The notes below the pieces were generated by a model that saw only the letters and a list, made by a program, of their open reading frames with translations, was not told the origin of the DNA and did no database searches. This document shows positions 23,277 through 30,786 of a stretch of 31,074 bases of DNA, one piece after another (positions within the stretch are counted from its first letter, which is position 1; the number at the start of each line of letters is the position of its first letter). Both the position numbers and the translations under genes were made by a program. The DNA lies in the IMG/VR virus record IMGVR_UViG_3300046306_000001, positions 1 through 31,074 of that record. One strand, 5' to 3'. Source of the stretch: a virus.

Positions 23277-24461
23277 TTAAACCACAAAAAAATCAGAACG
23301 GTTTTTGTATTTGGTATATACCCCATACCGAATTGCATCCATCAGGTGATTGTGTTTGTCAATCGGCTTATTTATAATCGTTCCATCCTTTAATTGTTCC
23401 CAAAAATAAAACTGAAATTCATTGTGCAAATTCTGTGATTCCATTGAACAGATTACCTCATGTTCCTTTAATAAACTAATTCCGGCCTTTATTGATCCTT
23501 CACCTTTGATTGCAGGAACCGCTAAAATATCCATCTGCCTTAATTCCTCAATTGATTTGGGTTCCGCTGATTCACAATAAATTATGTGTTCATTGATTTT
23601 CTTTTCTTTTAGGAAATCGGCAATATCCCGATTTGTCATTCCTTTTTTGTAAACAATTTCGTTGATATATAATTTATCCCCAACCTTTGCCAATTCAACA
23701 ATGGCCGTTGGATCATGACTAAATCCAAAATCCAATCCATAAAATACATCATCAAATTCAGGAAATTCAACCTTTGGAATGAATTGCCAATTAGGAAATA
23801 TTTGCCGATCACTAAACACCGCACGTTTTCCCTCACCGTAAACCCTCCAATAATCCGGATCTTTTGCCTTTAATCTTTCAATTTCTTTAATCAATTCAGG
23901 TGGCAAAAACTTATTATCTAAATACGTTGTGATCCACATATCGCAATCATCACGTGTGATGACCTCATCATAAATCCAATGCACCGGATCGGATGGATTA
24001 AAATCGCAAATCATCTCATCTGTTGTCCGCATTAATAACTGCCTGAAATCCTCATAATCTAACTCATTGACCTCATTGCAATAGCAGATATTCCGTTTCC
24101 GGCCTCTAATCTTTTGCGGCTCATCAACTGATAAAAATTCCACAACGTGACCGCCAAACGTATACGTGTTTTCCGATTTGTTATGTTGGCCCACATAAAG
24201 GATGCCCAAATTATGTAATATTTCTAGGAAATCACGTTGAACTGATCCCTTTAATGCCGGCAATGTTTTGCGGACAATTGAAATCACCAATGGTGTTTTG
24301 GATGATGTCATTTTGTAGATCAGATATTGACACAGGGCATAAGTTTTCCCCGAACGTGTACCGCCCTGATGAACTTTAATCCGCTTATTGCTGTTTAATG
24401 TCTGATAAAACTGAATGTTGCATTTCTGCCCTATTCGTTTTCGATTGTTGCCGGTGTCCAT
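23277..24461 (-). CDS. terL: Terminase large subunit
   Basis: 394 residues. The Walker A box is GGTRSGKT (33-40), and a Walker-B-like stretch NICYCNEVNEL carries the catalytic Glu. The nuclease domain shows GLDFGFSHDPTAI (first acid), YCESAEPKSIEEL (second, with E in place of the common D) and a final HLMDAIRYG (third). This is the PBSX/T4-like terminase plan: an ATPase motor that pumps DNA into the prohead and a nuclease that cuts the concatemer. The start overlaps TerS by 31 nt. The circular map agrees with either headful or cos packaging. Confidence 0.95.
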   Translation of the reverse strand: MDTGNNRKRIGQKCNIQFYQTLNSNKRIKVHQGGTRSGKTYALCQYLIYKMTSSKTPLVISIVRKTLPALKGSVQRDFLEILHNLGILYVGQHNKSENTYTFGGHVVEFLSVDEPQKIRGRKRNICYCNEVNELDYEDFRQLLMRTTDEMICDFNPSDPVHWIYDEVITRDDCDMWITTYLDNKFLPPELIKEIERLKAKDPDYWRVYGEGKRAVFSDRQIFPNWQFIPKVEFPEFDDVFYGLDFGFSHDPTAIVELAKVGDKLYINEIVYKKGMTNRDIADFLKEKKINEHIIYCESAEPKSIEELRQMDILAVPAIKGEGSIKAGISLLKEHEVICSMESQNLHNEFQFYFWEQLKDGTIINKPIDKHNHLMDAIRYGVYTKYKNRSDFFVV

Positions 24462-24796
24462 TCTATTATGGCAGATTCAATGCCGGTTTCATGTACAACC
24501 TCTGTGCGTTCTACGTATCCACGTTTTTTGCCTTTGGTCTTTAAATAAAATATTGTGGCCGTTGTATTGCCATCTTTGATTTGCCTGTGCAACTGCGATT
24601 CCGCAAAATCCAATGTCATATCGGCTAATGCATCAACTGCCTCCCGGTATGCTAAATCCTTTTGCATCCACTCGTAATGCACAGATCGTGGAATCTCTGT
24701 TGCCTTCGATGCTGTTGTCACAATGCCCAATGATTTTTCAAGGGCATCCAGCATCCGTTTTTTATTCAACTTTGTCACACGTGCATTCACCGCCAT
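24431..24796 (-). CDS. terS: Terminase small subunit
   Basis: 121 residues, helical. Residues about 14-50 look like a helix-turn-helix (RMLDALEKSLGIVTTASKAT, then IPRSVHYEWMQKD), followed by oligomerising helices and a loose tail. It should recognise the packaging site and present DNA to TerL, whose gene overlaps its 3' end. The preceding gene is the ParB-methyltransferase fusion, 3 nt away. Confidence 0.88.
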   Translation of the reverse strand: MAVNARVTKLNKKRMLDALEKSLGIVTTASKATEIPRSVHYEWMQKDLAYREAVDALADMTLDFAESQLHRQIKDGNTTATIFYLKTKGKKRGYVERTEVVHETGIESAIIEWTPATIENE

Positions 24797-24799
24797 ATT

Positions 24800-25951
24800 C
24801 TATTTATTTGATTCGTAAATCTCGCCATTTTTCTTAATCACTAAACTCGGATCAAGTTTTTTCATTCGATCAATAATTACCTGACAATAATCAGGGCTCA
24901 TTTCAACACCATAACATGTTTTCTTTATTTGATGTGATGCAACCATTGTTGATCCTGAACCTAAAAATCCATCATATACAATATTTCCCTTTAAATAATC
25001 TTTTATAAAATCTGCACACATTTGAATTGGTTTTTGGGTTGGATGAACTCTTTTGCCACTTTCTCCTTCTTTAATCATTCCACTCCAAATTTGTTTTTTT
25101 ATTCTAACAGGACTCGAAAAAGATGTCCAAGCCATTTCACCATCAGCAAAATTATTGCTATTCATTTCGCCTCTTTTATCCCATATTAACCAACATGGTG
25201 ATGGATTAAGAAAATCAGTAAAATAGTTTCCACCCCAAATAATAAAATTTTCTATTCCCAATGCTATACAGGTATGATAAAATTCTCTTGCTGTATCTGT
25301 TGTATCATCTCCAATTATAGGGGCATAAATTCCATTTTTAGCTAAATTATCGCCTCCAACTTTTCCATTTGAACCAACAACTTTAATTCCATAAGGTGGA
25401 TCTGTAAAAACTAAATCAATTTTATCCCCATTTATTAATTTTTCAACTGATGATAAATCTGTTGAACTTCCACATAATAATCTGTGTGGCCCTATCTCAA
25501 ATAAATCACCAATAACAATATCTGTTTCCAATCCGCCTTCCGGTGCATCATAATCATCCTCATCTGCCGTTCCTGCATCAACAATGTCCATCACAGGCAA
25601 ATCTAAACCCCAATCAATCAATTCATCTTGATCCCATTCATTAGCCAACATATCCCAATCCCATTCACCAAACCCTACATTGTCGGTAATAATAAATCGT
25701 TTCTGTTGTTCCGGTGTCAATGCTGATGCCTTTATGATTGGCACACGTTTCAATCCGGCTTCAATGCAGGCACGTAAACGCATATTTCCACCCAATACAA
25801 TCATATTGTCATCAACAACAATGGGCCGCAATTGCAGCATTTCCGGAAACTCTTTAATGGACTTCACCAACTTTTTAAACTTATCATCCTTGATCAAACG
25901 TGGATTGTTTGGATGCGGAATTACCAATTTAATATTTATTTCCTCTATCAT
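24800..25951 (-). CDS. ParB-like / DNA N-methyltransferase fusion
   Basis: 383 residues in two parts. Residues 1-~100 form a ParB/sulfiredoxin-type domain (IPHPNNPR, then RPIVVDDNMIVLGGNMRLRA). Residues ~145-370 are an N4-cytosine or N6-adenine methyltransferase, with the catalytic DPPYG at 184-188 and the SAM-binding DGFLGSGST motif (about 327-335) after it, the beta-class order. It methylates DNA, probably for protection from host restriction; the ParB part may bind DNA. No restriction partner is nearby. The DNA between about 24900 and 25500 looks more AT-rich than its surroundings, suggesting recent acquisition. The start overlaps the preceding microprotein by 4 nt (ATGA). Confidence 0.93.
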   Translation of the reverse strand: MIEEINIKLVIPHPNNPRLIKDDKFKKLVKSIKEFPEMLQLRPIVVDDNMIVLGGNMRLRACIEAGLKRVPIIKASALTPEQQKRFIITDNVGFGEWDWDMLANEWDQDELIDWGLDLPVMDIVDAGTADEDDYDAPEGGLETDIVIGDLFEIGPHRLLCGSSTDLSSVEKLINGDKIDLVFTDPPYGIKVVGSNGKVGGDNLAKNGIYAPIIGDDTTDTAREFYHTCIALGIENFIIWGGNYFTDFLNPSPCWLIWDKRGEMNSNNFADGEMAWTSFSSPVRIKKQIWSGMIKEGESGKRVHPTQKPIQMCADFIKDYLKGNIVYDGFLGSGSTMVASHQIKKTCYGVEMSPDYCQVIIDRMKKLDPSLVIKKNGEIYESNK

Positions 25952-26058
25952 TTCAACCGATTTTTTTCATCAAAAATTAAACTGATCATTACTAATATAA
26001 ACACGCAACTAATCCCACCAACCCACCAACCCATTGTGACTAAATGATTTGCATCCAT
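25948..26058 (-). CDS. 36-residue single-pass membrane microprotein
   Basis: ATG at 26058 overlaps the stop of the DUF3310 gene (TAATG), and the TGA at 25950-25948 overlaps the methyltransferase start (ATGA). This is tight coupling on both sides. The protein is MDANHLVTMG, then a long hydrophobic segment with two Trp (WWVGGISCVFILVMISLIF), then the charged end DEKNRLK, suggesting the C-terminus in the cytoplasm. It fills a 106-base gap that has no other frame. The function is unknown. Confidence 0.78.
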   Translation of the reverse strand: MDANHLVTMGWWVGGISCVFILVMISLIFDEKNRLK

Positions 26059-26276
26059 TACCCTTTGAATTTAGATAACTCCTGGTTAATATACCACAAT
26101 GATTTTTCCAAATCCTGTTTCTTATTGCCCTTGCTGTCTGCTCTTAAAATATATTTGATTGCGTTTCCTAAATTGAAACCCAAATGGAATGATTCAATTA
26201 CATCAATTGCCTCGATGCCTCCAACAGATTGATAATGTTGCGGATGATCCACCATTTCACGGCTCTCATTTGTCAT
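26058..26276 (-). CDS. DUF3310 family protein
   Basis: 72 residues matching the DUF3310 pattern closely: VDHPQHYQSVGGIEAIDVIE, then FHLGFNLGNAIKYILRA, and DLEKSLWYINQEL. The family is common in phages, often annotated as nucleotide-kinase-like, but has no proven activity. It lies among replication and modification genes, which would suit a role in nucleotide metabolism. It is followed directly by the membrane microprotein. Confidence 0.9.
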   Translation of the reverse strand: MTNESREMVDHPQHYQSVGGIEAIDVIESFHLGFNLGNAIKYILRADSKGNKKQDLEKSLWYINQELSKFKG

Positions 26277-26349
26277 TTTATATTGATTAGGTAAATTTGT
26301 GCTTTTGTTTCCGGCAGTTATTCATCACCCAACTGCGCAACAAATTTAA

Positions 26350-26736
26350 TTAGTTTTTCCATAGGTTTGACATTGGTTTATCCCAACAATCAATTCCATA
26401 AGATTTCAACAAAATATTTATCTGTGTATTCAACAAATCTTTCTTTGTTTGATCCATCTGATCCATTTCCAATCCTAGCATAAAAAATGCCTCCATTGCT
26501 GTACAGGCATTTTGGAACGTGTCCAACGCATCGGGCAATTCCGGATCATCATTTTTATTGTTCGGAAACAGAACATTCATTGTTTTTTCCAACTCCCTAA
26601 TCATTTGCTTTGTCACCATCTTCACGGCCTGTTTGTTTGCCGGATGGCCCTGCCATGATCCATCAATGAAATCCAACATATTTTGCGATAATGCAAAGAA
26701 TGTCAATAGTTTAATTTTGTCTGTTGTCGCTTTCAT
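26350..26736 (-). CDS. Hypothetical helical protein
   Basis: 128 residues, all-helical in appearance, starting MKATTDKIKLLTFFALSQNM and Met/Asp/Asn-rich. No family recognised. It overlaps the preceding gene by 4 nt. The end DKPMSNLWKN is followed by a 73-base gap that holds only a 14-codon frame I do not accept. Confidence 0.75.
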   Translation of the reverse strand: MKATTDKIKLLTFFALSQNMLDFIDGSWQGHPANKQAVKMVTKQMIRELEKTMNVLFPNNKNDDPELPDALDTFQNACTAMEAFFMLGLEMDQMDQTKKDLLNTQINILLKSYGIDCWDKPMSNLWKN

Positions 26737-26924
26737 AGGTTTTTAATATTTAAAACTTCCTTTGGGAATTTATATGGATCAATACATAGGTCAATTTTAA
26801 TTAATTTATAAAATATCATCATGTCCTGTATTTCCTCAATTATTTCCATTGCTTCTTCACTCGATAATTGATCCGAACATTTCACATCGCCATTTACCCA
26901 TATTTGATCATCGTGCATTGTCAT
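26733..26924 (-). CDS. Small hypothetical acidic protein
   Basis: 63 residues, acidic, with a central helix (SSEEAMEIIEEIQDMMIFYK) between beta-like ends. Both ends overlap neighbours by 4 nt. Function unknown; part of the early/middle operon. Confidence 0.7.
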   Translation of the reverse strand: MTMHDDQIWVNGDVKCSDQLSSEEAMEIIEEIQDMMIFYKLIKIDLCIDPYKFPKEVLNIKNL

Positions 26925-27133
26925 GATAATGCAATTTTTAGGTTTCTTACACGATTATAAACCGGCCTTTTTTCGCGTTCTGATCCATGTTCCAACCGGG
27001 AAATACAAGTTTGTAGGAATAATTTTGGATTGTCAATGCGTTCCCATGCCGTGATTTGTACCGGATCCTGATTGAAATTTGGATCGGATATTTTTTCTTT
27101 TGCCCATACAATTGCCTTTTCTCTATTTGTCAT
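26921..27133 (-). CDS. Small hypothetical basic protein
   Basis: 70 residues starting MTNREKAIVWAKEKISDPNF, with basic and aromatic residues and the C-terminus EREKRPVYNRVRNLKIALS. No family recognised. It is coupled by 4-nt overlaps to the VRR-NUC gene before it and the 63-residue gene after it. Confidence 0.7.
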   Translation of the reverse strand: MTNREKAIVWAKEKISDPNFNQDPVQITAWERIDNPKLFLQTCISRLEHGSEREKRPVYNRVRNLKIALS

Positions 27134-27555
27134 CTGATTGTCGTTTGATTTTCTAATTTGCCATCAATATATCCTGACCGGTATGCGGCCATAACTTTGT
27201 CCTGTTCAATAAATTTGTTTGCCTCATAGTATTTTAGCTTTTCAATCAACTCATCCAATGATCGCACAATCAGGTATTCATATCCGCATTCTCTTGCTTT
27301 TGCCTCAAATTCTTTTTGATTAGGTTGCTGATAATTACCAACAATTTTGACCTCAATAAACAGGCCGTGAAACAATTGGTTTGGCAAAAGGATTAACATA
27401 TCTGCCACACCTGCTTTGACTCCCTCTGCCTTTAATTTACCGGCAACTGCTTTGTTGCGCCATCCGCCATTTGGTATCGCAAAAAACGTGTAATTATGCA
27501 AATCCAAATACATTGCTAATACGGTTTGCAATCTGTGTTCATGTTCATTTCTCAT
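27130..27555 (-). CDS. VRR-NUC domain nuclease
   Basis: 141 residues. The PD-(D/E)xK core is visible as KAGVADMLIL (D52) and GLFIEVK (E68, K70), followed by Gln residues (YQQPNQKEF), as in VRR-NUC enzymes. These are structure-specific or Holliday-junction-type endonucleases and are frequent in phage replication modules. Here it could resolve recombination intermediates made by ERF or degrade host DNA. The N-terminus MRNEHEHRLQTVLAMYL and the segment IPNGGWRN fit the family's start. It overlaps the 77-residue gene by 4 nt. Confidence 0.9.
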   Translation of the reverse strand: MRNEHEHRLQTVLAMYLDLHNYTFFAIPNGGWRNKAVAGKLKAEGVKAGVADMLILLPNQLFHGLFIEVKIVGNYQQPNQKEFEAKARECGYEYLIVRSLDELIEKLKYYEANKFIEQDKVMAAYRSGYIDGKLENQTTIR

Positions 27556-27785
27556 TTTGCTGTCGTTTTAATTTCTACCAATCCCCTGTGTTCATCAAAG
27601 TAAATCATTTCAAAATCCTCAATGGGTTCAAAGGTATCCATCATAAATGCCTGACTAAATTCAGAACGTTTGGCAATTACTTGTTTTTTGCCACCATACT
27701 TTGATTTTCTGACCTGATTAATTGCAATACATACAATTGATCCAATCGTGATAAAAACTGCGCTTAAAATTAATTTCTTTTTCAT
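27552..27785 (-). CDS. Small N-terminally anchored membrane protein
   Basis: 77 residues. Residues 4-24 are a hydrophobic helix (KLILSAVFITIGSIVCIAIN), followed by a basic stretch (QVRKSKYGGKKQ) and a polar C-terminal region. Positive charge lies on both sides, so topology is uncertain. No family recognised. It sits between the C5 methyltransferase (7 nt) and the nuclease (4-nt overlap). Confidence 0.75.
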   Translation of the reverse strand: MKKKLILSAVFITIGSIVCIAINQVRKSKYGGKKQVIAKRSEFSQAFMMDTFEPIEDFEMIYFDEHRGLVEIKTTAK

Positions 27786-27792
27786 ATGTCCG

Positions 27793-28803
27793 TTATTGGT
27801 TTAGATTTATATATTTTAAAATATGCACAATCACATCAACTGTCCATCCATCGCCTAATAAACAGGCCGCTTTATTTCTAGGCAAAATTGATGTATATCC
27901 TTCCTTTACCGTTTGCAATCTCTCTAATTCAGTCTGGGTAAAATACCTGATGTCATCATCTTGAAAAACAAAATATTCATTATTGCGCAAAAGACAATTA
28001 GATTTCTCTTTCATTGCTCGGCCTCTACGTGTTTTTGATGTTGGATATGACATATCAACACATTCATTTTCTTTAATATCAACAAAACCAATTTTTGTGG
28101 CCTCCTTAACTCTTAAAAATGTTTCGGAATCTTTAAAAATAAGATTAGCCATTCCAATTTCAAAATATCTTTTTGCCATTTTTGATGGTGTTGCCAATGG
28201 TCTTGAATTACTTTCAAGTAAACACATTGATTTTCTTCTATCTGAAAAACCATCCTCTAAAATGTCTTTTAAATAAATTTTTTTATCAATTGGTTGTGGG
28301 ATTGTACAATATCTCATTCCAAATAAATCCATTTCAGCTGGGCCAATATTTGTCCAATAACTTCGTTGCCTCATTTGTGCAGAAACCAATTTTGAATTTA
28401 TGTCAACAGGGAATGTGCCTAATAAATGGCTAATCGTATTGTATGAATAATCATCCATTCTTACATTTTCCAATAAAAAATATTTTGGTTTGCATTCATG
28501 CAATAAACGCAAATATTCAAAAAATAAACTTGATTTTTGCCCTTCTAAACCTTTTCGCTCTTTATTTGCTTGCGAAAAATCCTGACATGGTGATCCACCT
28601 ATCAATAAATCAATTTTTGGCAAATCCTCTGCTTTTATTTTTGTTACATCACCCAATTGAATTGTATTTGGGTAATTATGTTGTGTGACCTGAATTGCGT
28701 GCTTTTTAATTTCAGCCGCAAAATATTTGTCCACTTTTATTCCTGCTCGCTCCAATGCTTGTTGTCCGCAACTCATTCCATCAAATAATGATAATACATT
28801 CAT
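27793..28803 (-). CDS. DNA (cytosine-5-)-methyltransferase
   Basis: 336 residues with all main C5-MTase motifs in order: SAM-binding LSLFDGMSCGQQAL (I), catalytic GGSPCQDFS with C73 (IV), ENVRM (VI), QMRQRSYW (VIII), a RYFTQTELERLQ block (IX), and LGDGWTVDVI (X). Spacing between VIII and IX is short, so the target-recognition domain is small. The closing GDGWTVDVI style resembles Dnmt3-like phage enzymes. It modifies phage DNA, presumably to evade host restriction; no cognate nuclease is seen. AT content seems higher than in its neighbours. Confidence 0.95.
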   Translation of the reverse strand: MNVLSLFDGMSCGQQALERAGIKVDKYFAAEIKKHAIQVTQHNYPNTIQLGDVTKIKAEDLPKIDLLIGGSPCQDFSQANKERKGLEGQKSSLFFEYLRLLHECKPKYFLLENVRMDDYSYNTISHLLGTFPVDINSKLVSAQMRQRSYWTNIGPAEMDLFGMRYCTIPQPIDKKIYLKDILEDGFSDRRKSMCLLESNSRPLATPSKMAKRYFEIGMANLIFKDSETFLRVKEATKIGFVDIKENECVDMSYPTSKTRRGRAMKEKSNCLLRNNEYFVFQDDDIRYFTQTELERLQTVKEGYTSILPRNKAACLLGDGWTVDVIVHILKYINLNQ

Positions 28804-28807
28804 AAGT

Positions 28808-29554
28808 TTAATTTATTTGTCCGTTTTCATCCAATGTCATATCCATTTCGGCTAATTGATAACAAAACAATTTGTATGCCTCCCCTTTACATTCTGCGAT
28901 GTATAATTTGTCATCAATAAATTTTGGCCTCAATCGTGTTTTAATTTGTTCACGATCTACATCAGGGCATACCCATATTCCAAATTTTACTAAAAAATCA
29001 TACATATGCATAAGTCCACCGGCTCTCCATTCAAATTTTTGCCCATTTTTTTCTGATAATTTTATTCTTTTAACGTATGAATTTACATTTGCGATTGCCA
29101 TAAACTTTAATTCATCATTGGTTGGAACCGGTTTGATTCTTTCGAGTTCAGGCTTTTTTACATTCTTTGTTTCCTGCCTTGCATACTCAATGTATGCGTT
29201 CATAATCCGGCCAAAATATTCACACGAAAAATTCTCATAACATTTGCAATCGGTGTTTAATTTGCCGGCAACTGCGTATTCAAATGCAATGGCTATTTCT
29301 TCGGGTGTTTGATTTCCGTAATTTGATTTGATAAATGCTAACAAAACATATTTTTCCTCATCTGTTGGCATATTTGCACCACGCAGGCCAACCATTAGCA
29401 TTGATAACCTTAATACCTGTTTTAAATCATTTTCAGGCCGTACACGGATGTTCTCTGTGCTTTGTGCCTTTATGATTAAATTGGCTGTACCCTTACCAAT
29501 TTCTAAGGGCTTCCATTCTTGCTGCACTCGTTCCAAGTTTTGTTTCTGATCCAT
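28808..29554 (-). CDS. Replication-associated hypothetical protein
   Basis: 248 residues from ATG at 29554 (MDQKQNLERVQQEWKPL). A longer start at 29617 would lie deeper inside the upstream gene and is less likely; even the chosen start overlaps it by 62 nt. The middle has a block (PTDEEKYVLLAFIKSNYGNQ, then IAIAFEYAVAGKLN and YFGRIMNAYIEYA) that I associate with a protein following the replication organiser in Bacteroidota phages. It may serve as a helicase-loading or primosomal factor, but no Walker motifs are visible. Confidence 0.78.
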   Translation of the reverse strand: MDQKQNLERVQQEWKPLEIGKGTANLIIKAQSTENIRVRPENDLKQVLRLSMLMVGLRGANMPTDEEKYVLLAFIKSNYGNQTPEEIAIAFEYAVAGKLNTDCKCYENFSCEYFGRIMNAYIEYARQETKNVKKPELERIKPVPTNDELKFMAIANVNSYVKRIKLSEKNGQKFEWRAGGLMHMYDFLVKFGIWVCPDVDREQIKTRLRPKFIDDKLYIAECKGEAYKLFCYQLAEMDMTLDENGQIN

Positions 29555-30179
29555 TGTTGTTGCTATTAAATTTATTTTTGTTTGCCATCCATGTGCTGAT
29601 TCGCCTGCTAATATCAAAGAATTTTTCGGATTGCCATCTTTCTTTGCCCTTTGAATTTTTTTCTGTCCAATAAGAATTGAAATTATTAAATTCAGTTCCT
29701 AGTGATTGAATGTGTGGTGACAACAGGTCACTAAACACTATTTCATTTACTTTACTTTCATTTTCTTTTATTTCATTTACTTTACTTTCCTTTCCTTTGT
29801 TGAACGGTCGTTCAACGGTCGTTGAAATTCGTTTCTCTGCGGATGCTTTTCCGGCTAATTTGCGTTGCTGTTTCATTCGGAAATATGGCTCTAAATAAAC
29901 CAACATTTTAGGTGAAAAGAATTTCTGATCTGTATCAACTTCAAACAATTCATAATTGCAAATTGTTGTTCTAATCTTTGCCTCTGAAACCCCAAATTCA
30001 TCTGATAATAAATCCAAATCATCCATTGGATACATCAAATCCTGTTGTTCCCTTAATGTTTCTAATAGCATAAAATAAATGCCATACCCTTCAACTCCTA
30101 ACTCCCTGCGCAATCTCCTGATTTTGCGATCATGCCGTGCATTACAGAAATGCGGAAAATAAAATGCCTCTTTGTCCAT
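29493..30179 (-). CDS. Replication organiser, DUF4373 (Lin1244/Lin1753-like) N-terminal domain
   Basis: 228 residues starting MDKEAFYFPHFCNARHD, then KIRRLRRELGVEGYGIYFML, the hallmark of the DUF4373/Lin1244 N-terminal domain of phage replisome organisers (winged-helix fold, residues 1-~105). These bind the phage origin and recruit host helicase. After it come a Lys/Ser/Glu-rich linker with short repeats (KVNEIKENESKVNEI) and a short C-terminal part ending TSAARMEALRNW. A terminator-like hairpin lies 10 nt upstream of the start, so this gene must be reached by read-through. Confidence 0.9.
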   Translation of the reverse strand: MDKEAFYFPHFCNARHDRKIRRLRRELGVEGYGIYFMLLETLREQQDLMYPMDDLDLLSDEFGVSEAKIRTTICNYELFEVDTDQKFFSPKMLVYLEPYFRMKQQRKLAGKASAEKRISTTVERPFNKGKESKVNEIKENESKVNEIVFSDLLSPHIQSLGTEFNNFNSYWTEKNSKGKERWQSEKFFDISRRISTWMANKNKFNSNNNGSETKLGTSAARMEALRNW

Positions 30180-30188
30180 TTAATTTTT

Positions 30189-30230
30189 AAAAAAATAAAG
30201 CCTGAATGCGTAGGAGTGCAGACAGGCTTT
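30189..30230 (-). terminator. Intrinsic terminator just before the replication gene
   Basis: On the minus strand AAAGCCTG (30230-30223) pairs with CAGGCTTT (30204-30197) over 8 perfect bp, an inner TGC/GCA pairs further, and seven T follow at 30195-30189. Confidence 0.8.
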
Positions 30231-30289
30231 GTGGTTCTTAAACCCAATTAATTACCTGAAAACTCCTACCCTTTCAGCTAATTATAAAA

Positions 30290-30297
30290 CAAATATA
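30290..30297 (-). promoter_or_regulatory. Promoter -7-like element
   Basis: TATATTTG on the minus strand, identical to three other copies, just after the stop of the 91-residue gene. No -33 TTG at a standard distance; one lies 25 bases upstream. Confidence 0.42.
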
Positions 30298-30301
30298 GTG
30301 A

Positions 30302-30577
30302 TTAAATTAACATTGCACCTTTCAATGGCTTAAATTTAAACAGATTGCCATATTGCGGATGCTCCAATACAAATTTCCGGGCATACATAGGTGCAAAATT
30401 GTTGTTTACCTTGTATGGATCATTGTTAGAATTAAACGTATAATCGTAACGCATTGCCTCAAAAATGTATTTTGATCCTATCTGCCTGCGGCCCTCCTGT
30501 GCCATCTTTACTGCGATGGAATTGTACAACTCATAAATGTGCTTGTTGCTCTGATCGTACTGCTGAAAAGTTACCAT
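30302..30577 (-). CDS. Small conserved-type phage protein
   Basis: 91 residues. The C-terminal half (DPYKVNNNFAPMYARKFVLE, then HPQYGNLFKFKPLKG) has the K-x-NNN-x-AP-x-YAR-x-F pattern of a small protein family seen in many phages and mobile elements, whose role I do not know. The first half is helical and polar (YELYNSIAVKMAQEGRRQIG). It is the last gene before the leader with terminator at 30189-30230. Confidence 0.78.
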   Translation of the reverse strand: MVTFQQYDQSNKHIYELYNSIAVKMAQEGRRQIGSKYIFEAMRYDYTFNSNNDPYKVNNNFAPMYARKFVLEHPQYGNLFKFKPLKGAMLI

Positions 30578-30692
30578 AATTATGTTGTTTTGGGTGAATA
30601 ATATGTAATTTTCTTCTACTGCGTTCTAATTCTTTGGATATGTGCGCCCAAACCTGATTGAACGTATATCCTAATTCATTTGTTTTTTTCAT
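30531..30692 (-). CDS. Possible 53-residue small protein
   Basis: ATG at 30692 (after AAAA) opens 53 codons to TGA at 30533-30531. Residues 5-32 look like a real helix (NELGYTFNQVWAHISKELER) with a basic end. It fills the otherwise empty stretch between the microprotein (overlap 17 nt) and the 91-residue gene (overlap 47 nt). The last 15 codons share DNA with the next gene in another frame and look less natural, so the long overlap lowers confidence. Confidence 0.5.
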   Translation of the reverse strand: MKKTNELGYTFNQVWAHISKELERSRRKLHIIHPKQHNYGNFSAVRSEQQAHL

Positions 30693-30786
30693 TTTTAACC
30701 ATATTTAAAATTGCACCTAGAATCGTAAAAAACATTTGTGCAATTGTCCAATAAAATATCAAATTTATTTTGTCCTCTATACTCAT
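30676..30786 (-). CDS. 36-residue single-pass membrane microprotein
   Basis: ATG at 30786 overlaps the stop of the preceding gene by 4 nt (ATGA), and the frame ends in TGA at 30678-30676. Layout: charged start MSIEDKIN, about 20 hydrophobic or aromatic residues (LIFYWTIAQMFFTILGAIL), then the charged tail NMVKNEKNK. Same length and plan as the microproteins at 25948-26058 and 1820-1930, but no sequence similarity. Function unknown. Confidence 0.75.
   Translation of the reverse strand: MSIEDKINLIFYWTIAQMFFTILGAILNMVKNEKNK

Larger units (their letters stand above)
30180..30297 (-). promoter_or_regulatory. Structured leader of the replication operon (attenuator candidate)
   Basis: The 122-nt gap before the replication gene holds, in order on the minus strand, a TATATTTG element (30297-30290), the octamer GTAGGAGT (30269-30262), and a terminator hairpin (30230-30189). 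The hairpin's 8-nt apical loop is ACTCCTAC (30217-30210), the exact complement of that octamer. The loop could pair with the upstream copy as a pseudoknot or antiterminator. The start codon follows the T-run by 10 nt, so no promoter fits between. It could equally be a ~100-nt small RNA that ends here. Confidence 0.65.

Noticed and set aside
26318-26362. 14-codon frame (MEKLIKFVAQLGDE) overlapping the end of the 128-residue gene, reachable by a -1 shift at GAAAAAC
   Set aside because: Too short to judge, and the site is not a proper X_XXY_YYZ heptamer; no downstream stem seen.
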